From NCBI GenBank assembly GCA_035509415.1, contig DATJLQ010000215.1, positions 1 through 20,187 on the forward strand: 20,187 nucleotides of DNA, written 5' to 3'. The stretch comes from DATJLQ01 sp035509415 (GTDB lineage: Bacteria; Pseudomonadota; Alphaproteobacteria; JACZXZ01). Below are positions 1-7,544 of this stretch, piece after piece (the first letter of the stretch is position 1; each line of letters opens with the position of its first letter). The notes beneath the pieces are model-generated. The model made no database searches and was not told the origin of the DNA. It was given only the letters and a program-made list of their open reading frames with translations. The translations under genes were made by a program, and so were the position numbers.

Positions 1-480
<480 letters not shown>

Positions 481-490
481 GGGACGCGCC

Positions 491-898
491 ATGGCCGAGA
501 CGCTTCAATTCGAGCTCGTCAGCCCCGAGCGGCTCTTGATCTCCGAGCCGGTCGAGATGGTGGTGGTGCCGGGCGCGGAGGGCAATTTCGGCGCCCTGCC
601 GCGCCACGCGCCGCTGCTCGCGACCCTCCGGCCGGGGATTCTCGAGGTCTACGCGTCGCGCGAGCGGGGGCCGACCGCTCGGCTCTTCGTCGCCGGGGGC
701 TATGCCGAGGTGACGCCCGAGCGACTCACCGTGCTGGCCGACGAGGCGATGCCGGTCGCCGACCTCGACCGGGTCAAAATAGAGGCTCAGATCAAGGACT
801 TGCGGGACGACTGGGCGGATGCCAAAGAGGCGCCGGCCAAGCGTCGAATCGAGGCCCGGATCGCCGTCGCCGAGGCGAAGCTCAAGGCCGCGGCCTAA
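491..898 (+). CDS. atpC: F1 ATP synthase epsilon subunit
   Basis: Central-stalk epsilon subunit, which couples rotation to catalysis and can inhibit ATP hydrolysis. The 135 residues match the family length. The N-terminal beta-sandwich is recognisable: FELVSPERLLISEPVEMVVVP at residues 7-27, then GNFGALPRHAPLLATLRPG, the family's typical G-x-x-G-x-x-P-x-H-A-P signature. The C-terminal part from about residue 90 is a charged helical hairpin rich in Ala, Lys and Glu. The start is supported by GAGGGA about six bases upstream, overlapping the end of atpD, so the two are probably translationally linked. It is the last gene of the atp operon here, since the next gene has its own promoter-like sequence. 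Confidence 0.96.
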   Translation: MAETLQFELVSPERLLISEPVEMVVVPGAEGNFGALPRHAPLLATLRPGILEVYASRERGPTARLFVAGGYAEVTPERLTVLADEAMPVADLDRVKIEAQIKDLRDDWADAKEAPAKRRIEARIAVAEAKLKAAA

Positions 899-960
899 GC
901 TCGCTTCGCGCCGAGCCCAAGCCGCCCGACCGGACGCGTCGCGCGCGCCGCTCCGGCCCC

Positions 961-991
961 TTGTCACAGGGGCCCGGGCGGGCGATATAAT
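961..991 (+). promoter_or_regulatory. candidate sigma70-type promoter for the ferritin-like gene
   Basis: TTGTCA (961-966) and a perfect TATAAT (986-991) are separated by 19 bases, slightly longer than ideal. The -10 box stands out in a GC-rich gap and lies 37 bases before the ATG at 1029. This gives a short leader containing GAGG five bases before the start. It suggests the ferritin-like gene is transcribed separately from atpC. Confidence 0.5.
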
Positions 992-1028
992 CCCCAAGGT
1001 CAAGCTACCGGAGCCCTGTGAGGCTGAC

Positions 1029-1847
1029 ATGGCGCACTGGACGCTCGACGACATCCCCTGGCAGAACTTCGACCCCGCCAAGGTCGACCCGGAGCTCGTC
1101 AAGATCGTCAAGGCGGCGAGCCTGGTCGAGCATAACGGCTACGAATACGCGCGCTATCTCGAGAGCGTGTTTCGCGACGACCCGTCCTTCAAGGACGCGG
1201 TCTGGGTGTGGGCCGAGGAAGAGGTGCAGCACGGCCGGGCGCTCGCCCGTTGGGCGCGCCTCGCCGACCCGGCGTTCGACTTCGAGACCGCCTTCGCCGT
1301 CTTCGCCGACAGGATCAGGCTTCCGACCGAGGCGGCGCGCTCGGTGCGCGGTACGCGCGCGGGCGAGCTCATCTCGCGCTGCGTGGTCGAGGTCGGCACC
1401 AGCTCCTATTACACGGCCCTCGGTGCCGCGTCCGACGAGCCGGTGCTCAGCGAGATCTGCAAGCACATCGCGGCCGACGAGCTGCGCCACTACAAGCTCT
1501 TCTATACCCATCTTCAGGACTACATCGAGCGCGACCGCATCGGGCCCGTGCGCCGACTTTTCGTGGCCTTCGGACGTTTCTTCGAGACCGAGGACGACGA
1601 GCTCGCCTTCGCCTATTACGCGGCCAATCACCGCGCCGAGGGCCCGTACGACCGCAAGCGCCACAACGCGGCCTATGTGCGGCGCGTGTACCGGCTCTAC
1701 CGGCCCGGGCACGTCGAGCGCGGCGTCGCCATGACCATGAAGGCGGTCGGGCTCAATCCCCAAGGGCGGCTCAGCCATTGGCTGTCGCGGCTCGCGACCT
1801 GGTTCCTGGTGAGCCGGGCGCAACGCCTCGCGCGCGCGGGCGCCTAA
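1029..1847 (+). CDS. ferritin-like (diiron, rubrerythrin/desaturase-type) protein
   Basis: A 272-residue protein with the four-helix ferritin-like diiron pattern. Candidate iron ligands are E34 and/or E39 in VEHNGYEYA, E65 and H68 in EEEVQHG (ExxH), E121 in VVEVGTSSYY, and E151 and H154 in DELRHY (second ExxH). This arrangement is shared by rubrerythrins, acyl-ACP desaturases and related oxidases. No C-terminal rubredoxin Cys pairs are present, so it is not a classic rubrerythrin. The substrate cannot be told: peroxide, O2 or a small molecule are all possible. The open frame extends upstream to 819, but ATG 1029 is preferred: GAGG lies five bases before it, conserved-looking sequence begins there, and the upstream stretch would overlap atpC. 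It seems to be a single-gene transcript beside the atp operon. The last 25 residues are basic and hydrophobic. Confidence 0.8.
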   Translation: MAHWTLDDIPWQNFDPAKVDPELVKIVKAASLVEHNGYEYARYLESVFRDDPSFKDAVWVWAEEEVQHGRALARWARLADPAFDFETAFAVFADRIRLPTEAARSVRGTRAGELISRCVVEVGTSSYYTALGAASDEPVLSEICKHIAADELRHYKLFYTHLQDYIERDRIGPVRRLFVAFGRFFETEDDELAFAYYAANHRAEGPYDRKRHNAAYVRRVYRLYRPGHVERGVAMTMKAVGLNPQGRLSHWLSRLATWFLVSRAQRLARAGA

Positions 1848-1887
1848 CGCCGCGCTCCGAGGGCTGGCCCCGAGCCCGCGGGACCGG

Positions 1888-2079
1888 CTATTCTCGACGC
1901 CGATGTCCGAGATAGGAGCGGAACTTGTAACCGAGCGCGTAAAACACGCCGATCGTCGTCAAAATCAAAGCCGTCATCCAGACGATGTCGAATGCGCTGA
2001 CGCCCGCAGCGAACGGATTGAGCGGACGATAGAGCGCGCGGCCCCCGCCCAAGTTTTGGATTATGACCGTGTCTGCCAT
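1888..2079 (-). CDS. small single-helix membrane protein, unknown function
   Basis: A 63-residue protein beginning MADTVIIQNLGGG. I do not recognise a family. After a polar N-terminus and the segment RALYRPLNPFAAG, residues about 30-50 form one hydrophobic helix (DIVWMTALILTTIGVFYALG). A short basic tail follows (YKFRSYLGHRRRE), so by the positive-inside rule the C-terminus should be cytoplasmic. A longer frame begins at 2133, but ATG 2079 is chosen because AAGGAG lies nine bases upstream, a strong ribosome binding site. Its stop is 40 bases from the convergent ferritin-like gene. It is divergent from the 44-residue membrane protein at 2292. The good ribosome binding site and the typical topology argue for a real gene. 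Confidence 0.65.
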   Translation of the reverse strand: MADTVIIQNLGGGRALYRPLNPFAAGVSAFDIVWMTALILTTIGVFYALGYKFRSYLGHRRRE

Positions 2080-2182
2080 GCCTATGGTCTCCTTCGGGAA
2101 GGTCTGGCGCCCAGGGTGTCCATTCCAGGCCAAGATCTATGCGGGGCCAAGAATCGAGCGCGTGCGACACGCCGTCCTGCTA

Positions 2183-2212
2183 TATTTAGCCGCTACACCG
2201 GGCCCGCCGCAA
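2183..2212 (-). promoter_or_regulatory. weak candidate promoter for the 63-aa membrane protein
   Basis: On the minus strand TTGCGG (2207-2212) and TAAATA (2183-2188) are 18 bases apart. The -10-like box is one of the few AT-rich spots in the 212-base gap between the two divergent small genes. It lies about 105 bases before the start at 2079. Matches to consensus are only moderate. Confidence 0.3.
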
Positions 2213-2291
2213 GTAACGCAAATCGCCCCTCCAGGATCGAAAAACTGACGCGGAATTTGGCATAAACCGTCACAAGATCGAACGGGCTGCG

Positions 2292-2426
2292 ATGGAATAT
2301 CTGATTCTTCCCGCCATTCTCGTCGCCGCCGCGATCTTCGGCTTTGCGCTCGGATTCTGGCATCGCTCGGTCAAATCGCGCAAACGACGCGAGCGACGGC
2401 ACGCCTACCGCGGCCGGCGCCGCTAA
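2292..2426 (+). CDS. very small membrane protein with basic tail (44 aa), unknown function
   Basis: A short frame from ATG to TAA encodes MEYLILPAILVAAAIFGFAL followed by GFW and a strongly basic tail, HRSVKSRKRRERRHAYRGRRR. One predicted transmembrane helix covers about residues 3-23. The tail has about 13 Arg/Lys in 21 residues and should be cytoplasmic, where it could contact RNA, DNA or phospholipid headgroups (inference). Codon use is typical of the neighbourhood. A purine-rich AACGGG lies just upstream, so the ribosome binding site is weak. A small hairpin begins immediately after the TAA. It is divergent from the 63-residue membrane protein. I do not recognise a family. The sharp split between hydrophobic helix and basic tail makes chance unlikely, but it is unproven. 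Confidence 0.5.
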   Translation: MEYLILPAILVAAAIFGFALGFWHRSVKSRKRRERRHAYRGRRR

Positions 2427-2441
2427 CGCTCGCCCCGAGCG
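2427..2441 (+). terminator. possible weak hairpin after the 44-aa gene
   Basis: CGCTCG-CCC-CGAGCG forms a perfect 6 bp stem directly after the TAA stop. It is followed by CTTAAAT rather than a true U-run, so it is at best a weak terminator. It could also act on the convergent minus-strand transcript. Confidence 0.3.
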
Positions 2442-2488
2442 CTTAAATCAGCCGATCGAAATATTAGCGATCCCTCCCGCGACCGCGC

Positions 2489-3547
2489 TCAGCCCTTCAT
2501 CGCCATGTGCTGGACCTGGGTGATGGTATTCCGCAGCACGCCGATCTCGGCGATCTCGGTCTCCATCACGTCGCCGGGTTTCATGAATTCCGGCGGGTTG
2601 CGCGCGGCGCCGATGCCGGGCGGCGTTCCGGTCGCGATGATGTCGCCCGGCTCGAGGGTCAGGCCCTGGGTGAGCTCGGCGATGATGCGCGGCACCTTGA
2701 AGTACATCTGATCCGTGCTCGCGTCCTGCTTCACGATGCCGTTGACGCGCGTCGTGAGATGGAGCCCGCCATAGCCGAGCTCGCTCGCGGGCACGATCCA
2801 GGGGCCGATCGGACCGTGGCCGTCGAGGCTCTTGCCCTTGAACCACTGGCCGCCATGCTTGTGGAGCTGGAGGTCGCGCGCGGTGGTGTCGTTGATCACC
2901 ATGTAGCCGAACACGTGATTCATCGCGTCCTTCTCGGCGACGTTCTTGCCGCGCTTGCCGATCACGACCGCGAGCTCGCCCTCCCAGTCGATCTGGGTCG
3001 AGACCTCGGGGTCGAACGGGATCGGATCGTACGGGCCGTTGATCACGTGCACCGCCTTCGAGAAGAAGACCGGATGCTCGGGCGGCTTCACGGGCGCGCC
3101 GCCATGCATGCCCTGGGTCTCCTCGATGTGGGCGAGGTAGTTCCAGCCCACGGCGTAGACGTTGCGCATCGGATTGGGGATCGGCGGCAGGAGACGCACG
3201 CTGCCGAGCGCGGGCCCGTCGTCGGGCGCCTTCTCGGCCACCCGGCGCGCGAGGTCGAGGGCGCGCGGCCCCGCCGCGATGAGCGCGACCATGCTGCGCG
3301 CTTCGGCCGCGAGGCGCACGCGCTGCGCCTTGGCGGCGGCGGCGAGGTCGACGATGCGCCCGCTCGCCTTGACGACGCCGACGCGCACACCCTGGCCTGC
3401 ATTGTAGGTCACGAGCCGGGTCTTGCCGGCGGCGTTGTTGGGAACCTCGGTCGCCGCGATGGCTTCGGCGCGCGCGAGCGGCAGGAGCGTGCTCGCGACC
3501 GCGATCCCGGCGCCGAGCTTCACGAAGTCGCGTCTCGACTTTTCCAT
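2489..3547 (-). CDS. Tat-signal fumarylacetoacetate hydrolase family protein
   Basis: A 352-residue protein. Residues 1-30 form a textbook twin-arginine signal: SRRDFVK at 4-10, a moderately hydrophobic stretch (LGAGIAVASTLLPLA), then ARAEA, a plausible cleavage site. Residues about 130-350 form the fumarylacetoacetate hydrolase fold. Visible motifs are YAVGWNYLAHIEE (131-143, with H140 and E143), the metal ligands E189 and E191 in DWEGELAVVIGKRG, D220 in GYMVINDTTARDLQ, the WFKGKSLDGHGPIGPW segment (235-250) and GDIIATGTPPGIG (301-313). The family hydrolyses or decarboxylates C-C bonds of acylpyruvate-like or aromatic-breakdown compounds using Mg or Mn; the substrate here is unknown. GGAGG lies seven bases before the ATG. 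It has its own candidate promoter and is followed by the convergent 44-residue gene. Export is unusual because most family members are cytoplasmic. Confidence 0.88.
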   Translation of the reverse strand: MEKSRRDFVKLGAGIAVASTLLPLARAEAIAATEVPNNAAGKTRLVTYNAGQGVRVGVVKASGRIVDLAAAAKAQRVRLAAEARSMVALIAAGPRALDLARRVAEKAPDDGPALGSVRLLPPIPNPMRNVYAVGWNYLAHIEETQGMHGGAPVKPPEHPVFFSKAVHVINGPYDPIPFDPEVSTQIDWEGELAVVIGKRGKNVAEKDAMNHVFGYMVINDTTARDLQLHKHGGQWFKGKSLDGHGPIGPWIVPASELGYGGLHLTTRVNGIVKQDASTDQMYFKVPRIIAELTQGLTLEPGDIIATGTPPGIGAARNPPEFMKPGDVMETEIAEIGVLRNTITQVQHMAMKG

Positions 3548-3617
3548 TGGAGTCCTCCCTCAAGGGTGAGCCCGCGCGGGCGCAATCCCGGCCAGCTCTT
3601 ATCTTTTGTCAGGCCGC

Positions 3618-3646
3618 ATTCTAGGCCCGACACGGGTCGATGGGAA
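3618..3646 (-). promoter_or_regulatory. candidate promoter for the FAH-family gene
   Basis: On the minus strand TTCCCA (3641-3646, 4/6 to consensus) and TAGAAT (3618-3623, 5/6) are exactly 17 bases apart. The predicted leader to the ATG at 3547 is about 64 bases and includes a GC palindrome at 3570-3581. The -35 box falls inside the first unit of the 12 bp repeat. Confidence 0.4.
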
Positions 3647-3670
3647 TGGCACTGGGAATGGCGCTGGGAT
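3641..3670. repeat. short tandem repeat, 12 bp unit
   Basis: Two adjacent 12-base units, TGGGAATGGCAC (3641-3652) and TGGGAATGGCGC (3653-3664), are followed by a degenerate partial unit starting TGGGAT. It lies in the 150-base gap upstream of the FAH-family gene and overlaps its candidate -35 box. Confidence 0.6.
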
Positions 3671-3697
3671 GGCCCGGGAGCGCAGAGTTCCGGGGCG

Positions 3698-5746
3698 TCA
3701 GCGCAACGCCGCCGCGATATTGCCGCCGTCGCAGGTGAGGACGGCGCCCGTCGTCTTTTCGGCGCGCGCGAGGGCCAGGAAGCATTGCGCCACGTCCTCG
3801 GCCGTGACCTCGCGGCCGAGCAGGTTGCCGCCCATATAGTCGCGCTCGCTCAACCCGCGCGCCTTGGCGCGCGTGGCGATCATCGCGTCGGTCAGGAGCC
3901 CCGAGCGGATGCGGTCCGCATTGACCGCGTTTGCGCGGATGCCGTCCTTGCCGTAATCGACCGCGTATTGGCGCATGAGCGCCAGGGTCGCGGCCTTGGG
4001 GAGACCGTAAGGTCCGAAATCGGGCCCCGGATTGACCGCCTGCTTCGATGCGTTGAACAAAAGCACGCCGCCCAGCTCCTGCGCGCCCATGATCGCGACC
4101 GCGCGCCGCGCCGCGTTCTGGTGCGCCCAGAAATTGAGCTCGAAGCTCTTGCGCAGGATTTCGTCGCTTACTTCGCCGATGCGCCCTTGCCAGGCCGCCC
4201 CCGCATTCGAGACCAGAATGTCGAGCCCGCCCCATTCCTCGACCACGCGCGCGAAGGCGGCATCGATTTGCGCCGCGTCCGTCACGTCGCAAGCGAGGGC
4301 CAAGCCGCCGACGGAAGAGGCGACCGTCTCCGCCGCCGCGAGATCGAGATCGAGCACGGCAACCGCGGCTCCCTCCGCCGCGAACGCCGCGCATGTCGCG
4401 GCACCGATGCCGCTCGCTCCACCCGTGACGATCGCGATGCGGCCCTCGAGCGGCTTCGGTGCGCGCGGGCCGAGCTTCGCGCGCTCGCGCGCCCAATATT
4501 CCATCTCGAACGTCTCGCGCTCGCCGATGCTCGTGAAGCGGCCGATGCGCTCGGCGTCGCGCACGACTTCGATGCCCGCTTCCGCGATGTCGGCGGCGAT
4601 ACGCGCGTCGCGCGCCGTCGGACCGAGCGCGAAAAGTCCCACGCCCGGCACCAGAATCGCGCGCGGGCTCGAATCGTCCGCTTGGGGTGCCGGCACGGCC
4701 GAGGCCGCATGACGCGCGAAATAGGCGCGGTACGCCGCGCGAAACGCGTCGAACGCGGCGGCGGCGTCGCGCTTGAAGCGCTCGAGCTCGGCCGCATCCG
4801 GTGCGGGCAGGATGAGCGGCTTCGGCTTCACGCGGATCGCGTGATCGGGAGTTGCGACCCCCTCGCTTCCGTAACGCGCGAGCTCGGCGCCGTCGACGTA
4901 ATCGAGAACCTCGCGGCCGCCGCGGAAACTCATGACGAAATGCCGCGGCACGCCGCCGGGACCCGGCGCGGCCGCGAGTCCGCGCAAAATGGGCGCGATC
5001 TCGGCCGCGCGCGGAAGCGTCTTGGGAAGTGCTATGCGCGCGCGTTTGGCGCTTGGTGCCGCCGCGATATGGCGCTCGGCGAGGCTCACGAATTCGATCA
5101 TGCGCGCGTAGGAGTCCTGCGCCGTGGCGCCGAAGGTGAAGATCCCGTGCTTGTCGAGCACCAGCCCCTCGACGCCGGGATGGGCCGCATAAGTCTTGGC
5201 CGCGCGCTTCGCGAGGGCGAAGCCCGGCTTGGCATAGGGCACGAGGGCGACGCGCTTCCCGTAGACCGCGCTCAAGATTTGGCCCGGGTCCGGCTGATCG
5301 GCGAGCGCGAGCACCGCGTTCGCGTGGGTGTGGTCGACGACGCGCGCGGGCAGGAACGCGTGCAGCAGGATCTCGAGGGACGGGTTCGGCGCCGCGCTCG
5401 AGAGCAGGCTCGCACGCTCGACGTCCAGCATGTCCTCATCGGACAGCGCGTCGCGCTCAAGCAAGCGCAGGAGCGGGGCGAGCCGGACCGCGGGCATGCC
5501 CTCGGGCTCGATCGCACCCATGTCCCAGCCGCTGCCCTTGACGTAGAGGACCTCGATCTCGTCGCCGAGCGCATCGCGCGCGCGCGCCTTCAGCGAGCTA
5601 TTGCCGCCGCCATGGAGCACGAGGCGCTTCTCCGCGCCGAGGAGCCGCGTCGTATAGAGGCGCAACGCCAAGTCGCGCGCGACGCCGCGCGCGCCGTAAT
5701 GCGCGACGGCGGCCTCGGCGTCTTTGTCGGACCAGCGATTTTCCAT
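3698..5746 (-). CDS. bifunctional class II aldolase / short-chain dehydrogenase
   Basis: A 682-residue two-domain enzyme of the same type as bifunctional sugar-phosphate aldolase/dehydrogenases such as the RhaD-like fusions. The class II aldolase/adducin domain (about 25-225) has LHGGGNSSLK (44-53) and likely zinc ligands H139 and H141 in VDHTHANAVLAL plus H200 in LDKHGIF, with E125 upstream. A linker region (230-430) follows. The short-chain dehydrogenase domain (about 434-680) has TGGASGIG (441-448) for NAD(P), SNAG (513-516), catalytic S567, and Y580/K584 in YGLPK. The probable role is retro-aldol cleavage of a phosphorylated sugar and oxidation of the resulting aldehyde, or vice versa; the substrate is not readable. 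No sugar kinase, isomerase or transporter lies nearby, so the pathway is unclear. It follows rppH by 53 bases on the same strand and may be co-transcribed. The ribosome binding site is weak (AAGG). Confidence 0.9.
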   Translation of the reverse strand: MENRWSDKDAEAAVAHYGARGVARDLALRLYTTRLLGAEKRLVLHGGGNSSLKARARDALGDEIEVLYVKGSGWDMGAIEPEGMPAVRLAPLLRLLERDALSDEDMLDVERASLLSSAAPNPSLEILLHAFLPARVVDHTHANAVLALADQPDPGQILSAVYGKRVALVPYAKPGFALAKRAAKTYAAHPGVEGLVLDKHGIFTFGATAQDSYARMIEFVSLAERHIAAAPSAKRARIALPKTLPRAAEIAPILRGLAAAPGPGGVPRHFVMSFRGGREVLDYVDGAELARYGSEGVATPDHAIRVKPKPLILPAPDAAELERFKRDAAAAFDAFRAAYRAYFARHAASAVPAPQADDSSPRAILVPGVGLFALGPTARDARIAADIAEAGIEVVRDAERIGRFTSIGERETFEMEYWARERAKLGPRAPKPLEGRIAIVTGGASGIGAATCAAFAAEGAAVAVLDLDLAAAETVASSVGGLALACDVTDAAQIDAAFARVVEEWGGLDILVSNAGAAWQGRIGEVSDEILRKSFELNFWAHQNAARRAVAIMGAQELGGVLLFNASKQAVNPGPDFGPYGLPKAATLALMRQYAVDYGKDGIRANAVNADRIRSGLLTDAMIATRAKARGLSERDYMGGNLLGREVTAEDVAQCFLALARAEKTTGAVLTCDGGNIAAALR

Positions 5747-5799
5747 CGAGCCTTGCCCCCGGAACGCGGGCTTCCCTTAGCATAATCGCCTGATCGGCA

Positions 5800-6297
5800 C
5801 TAGACCCGGCCGCCCTTGCGGGGCCCGAGATGGGGTGCGAACTCGTCGAGGAGGGCGCGGTAGAGATCGCGCTTGAAGGCGACGATGAGTCGCGGCAACT
5901 CGGCGGGCGGGACCCATTTCCAGGCGTCGAATTCCGGATGCTTGTCGTGGCCGAGATCGATGTCGCGCTCGTCGCCCAGGAAGCGGCACAGGAACCATTT
6001 CTGGCGCTGGCCGCGATAGCGCCCGCCGCGGAAGCTGCGTTGGAGTGCTGGCGGCAGATCGTAGCGCAGCCAGCCGCGGCTCTCGGCGACGATCTCGGCG
6101 TTCGACGTGCCGATCTCCTCTTCGAGCTCGCGCAAGGCCGCCTGGGCCGGCGCCTCGCCCTCGTCGAGCCCGCCTTGCGGCATCTGCCAGGCACCCGGCG
6201 TGTCGATGCGTTGGGCGACGAAGACCAGCCCCTTGGCGTTCAAGAGCATGATGCCGACTCCGGGCCGGTAGGCTTTGGCGTCGTACGTGTCAGCCAC
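5800..6297 (-). CDS. rppH: RNA pyrophosphohydrolase (Nudix)
   Basis: Removes pyrophosphate from the 5' triphosphate end of mRNA and so primes 5'-dependent decay. At 165 residues it is the usual size. YRPGVGIMLLNAKGLVFVAQR at residues 10-30 is the typical RppH N-terminus. The Nudix box runs from G42 through E48 to R56-E57 and E60-E61 (G-x5-E-x7-R-E-x2-E-E-x-G), giving the metal-binding glutamates. GQRQKWFLCRFLG (95-107) and EFDAWKWVPPAELP (121-134) are also characteristic. The start is GTG at 6297, preceded by GGGAGG six bases upstream; no in-frame ATG fits. It overlaps the end of the YibQ-like gene by 8 bases, implying translational coupling. Confidence 0.93.
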   Translation of the reverse strand: MADTYDAKAYRPGVGIMLLNAKGLVFVAQRIDTPGAWQMPQGGLDEGEAPAQAALRELEEEIGTSNAEIVAESRGWLRYDLPPALQRSFRGGRYRGQRQKWFLCRFLGDERDIDLGHDKHPEFDAWKWVPPAELPRLIVAFKRDLYRALLDEFAPHLGPRKGGRV

Positions 6298-7489
6298 GAT
6301 GGGCCTCCCGCGCGGCGGCCGCGCGCTCGAGGGGCACCATGGCCGAGACGGGCGCGAGCACGATGCCCTTGCCGCGCAGCTTCCGCGCCCAAAGCGCCAC
6401 GCGCTCGATGGTCACGGGATAGGGAAAGCCGAGCCCGATCGCGCGCCCGGTGCGCCGCGCCTCCTGCTCGAGCGCCGCAAGCTCGGCGTCGATCGCGTCG
6501 CGCGCCGCCTTGCGGTCGATCACGCGGTCGCTCGCCGCGACGGGAACGCCGAGCGCGCGCGCGAGCCGCACGCCGACCTCGCTTGCGCTCGCGCGGCTGT
6601 CGAAGAACATGAGCCCGCGCTTCCTGATCTCGAGGAGGATCGGCCGCATCTCGCGCGCCGACGCGGTGAAGCGGCCGCCCGCGAAGTCGGTGACGCCGAC
6701 ATAGCCCTGAACGCGCGACATCATCCAATCGAGACGCGACAGGTTCTGGGCGCGCGTGAGACTCGTCTCCAGCGCCCGCGGCCCTGCCTCGCCGCCGGCG
6801 GCGACCGGCGCCATCGGGAGACCGAGCAGCACTTCGTGCCCGGCGACGCGCGCGAGCGCTATGTCGTTCGCGAGGTCGGGCGAGAAGGGCGAGAAGGCGA
6901 GGGTGATCTCGCCGGGCAAGTCCTGGATCGCGGCCTGGGTCGCGGCGCCCGAGAGGCCGAGCTCGTCGATCACGATCGCGATACGCGGGCGCCCGTCGTC
7001 GCGGTCAAAGGGCCGCGCATAGACTTGCCAGGGCCGGCGCCCGTCGGGGGCGATGCGCGGCAGCGGCCCTTGGCGGCCGCGCTCGATCAAATCCGGATTC
7101 GGCGGCGCGGGTGCGAGGGCCGCGACGCGCGGCGGCTTGGGCTTGGGCACGGGAAGCGGTGCCGCGGGCGTCGCGCGCGAAGGCGTCGACGGTGCCGATG
7201 GCGCAACCGTCGGGGCGGGCGGCGGCACGGCCACGGCGCTTTGGGGCGCGGCGGTCTGGGGCAGGGCGGGAGCCAAGGGCGGCGCCGACGGCAACGCTGC
7301 GGCCGACAACGGCGCCAAGGGCGGCGGCAACGCGACGGTGACGGAACTCGGGCCCAGCGGCAGCGTCTCCGGCCCCATCACCCAAAGCCAAGCGCCTACG
7401 CCCGCGACGCAAGCGACCATGACGAGGGCGACGAGCGCGAGGGCGGCCGAGCCCCCGTCGCGCGTCGCGCGCGGCATGGAGCGGGCCAC
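6290..7489 (-). CDS. divergent polysaccharide deacetylase family protein (YibQ-like)
   Basis: A 399-residue envelope protein. A transmembrane anchor lies at about residues 15-38. A long Pro/Ala/Ser-rich linker (50-130) probably spans the periplasm. The YibQ/DUF610 domain covers about 165-390: PRIAIVIDELG (168-178), the EITLAFSPFS strand (194-203), GHEVLLGLPMAP (217-228), FFDSRAS (296-302) and a C-terminal KGIVLAPVSA. The family is related to divergent carbohydrate deacetylases, but enzymatic activity is unproven. This copy has E176 where IDDLG is common, and GLGFP where other members often read GxGHP, so activity may be lost or altered. The GTG at 7489 gives the longest product; ATG at 7477 is an equally plausible start, and neither has a clear ribosome binding site. 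It lies between ctpA and rppH, as in many alphaproteobacteria. Confidence 0.85.
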   Translation of the reverse strand: MARSMPRATRDGGSAALALVALVMVACVAGVGAWLWVMGPETLPLGPSSVTVALPPPLAPLSAAALPSAPPLAPALPQTAAPQSAVAVPPPAPTVAPSAPSTPSRATPAAPLPVPKPKPPRVAALAPAPPNPDLIERGRQGPLPRIAPDGRRPWQVYARPFDRDDGRPRIAIVIDELGLSGAATQAAIQDLPGEITLAFSPFSPDLANDIALARVAGHEVLLGLPMAPVAAGGEAGPRALETSLTRAQNLSRLDWMMSRVQGYVGVTDFAGGRFTASAREMRPILLEIRKRGLMFFDSRASASEVGVRLARALGVPVAASDRVIDRKAARDAIDAELAALEQEARRTGRAIGLGFPYPVTIERVALWARKLRGKGIVLAPVSAMVPLERAAAAREAHRG

Positions 7490-7544
7490 TAACGGGCCCG
7501 AAGCCCCGCCGGCGAGGAACTCGGTCGCGGGGTCCGGCGCGCGC

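Noticed and set aside
899..916. hairpin GCTCG...CGAGC after atpC
   Set aside because: Only 5 bp with an 8-base loop and no U-tract; chance is likely in this base composition.
1844..2170. 108-codon minus-strand frame overlapping the 63-aa gene
   Set aside because: No ribosome binding site and no recognisable sequence; the overlapping 63-aa frame has a strong site and a clear helix.
2507..5785. 1092-codon open frame on the + strand
   Set aside because: It is antisense to the FAH-family and aldolase/dehydrogenase genes, is made of Arg/Ala/His-rich translation with no domain, and arises from high GC third positions.
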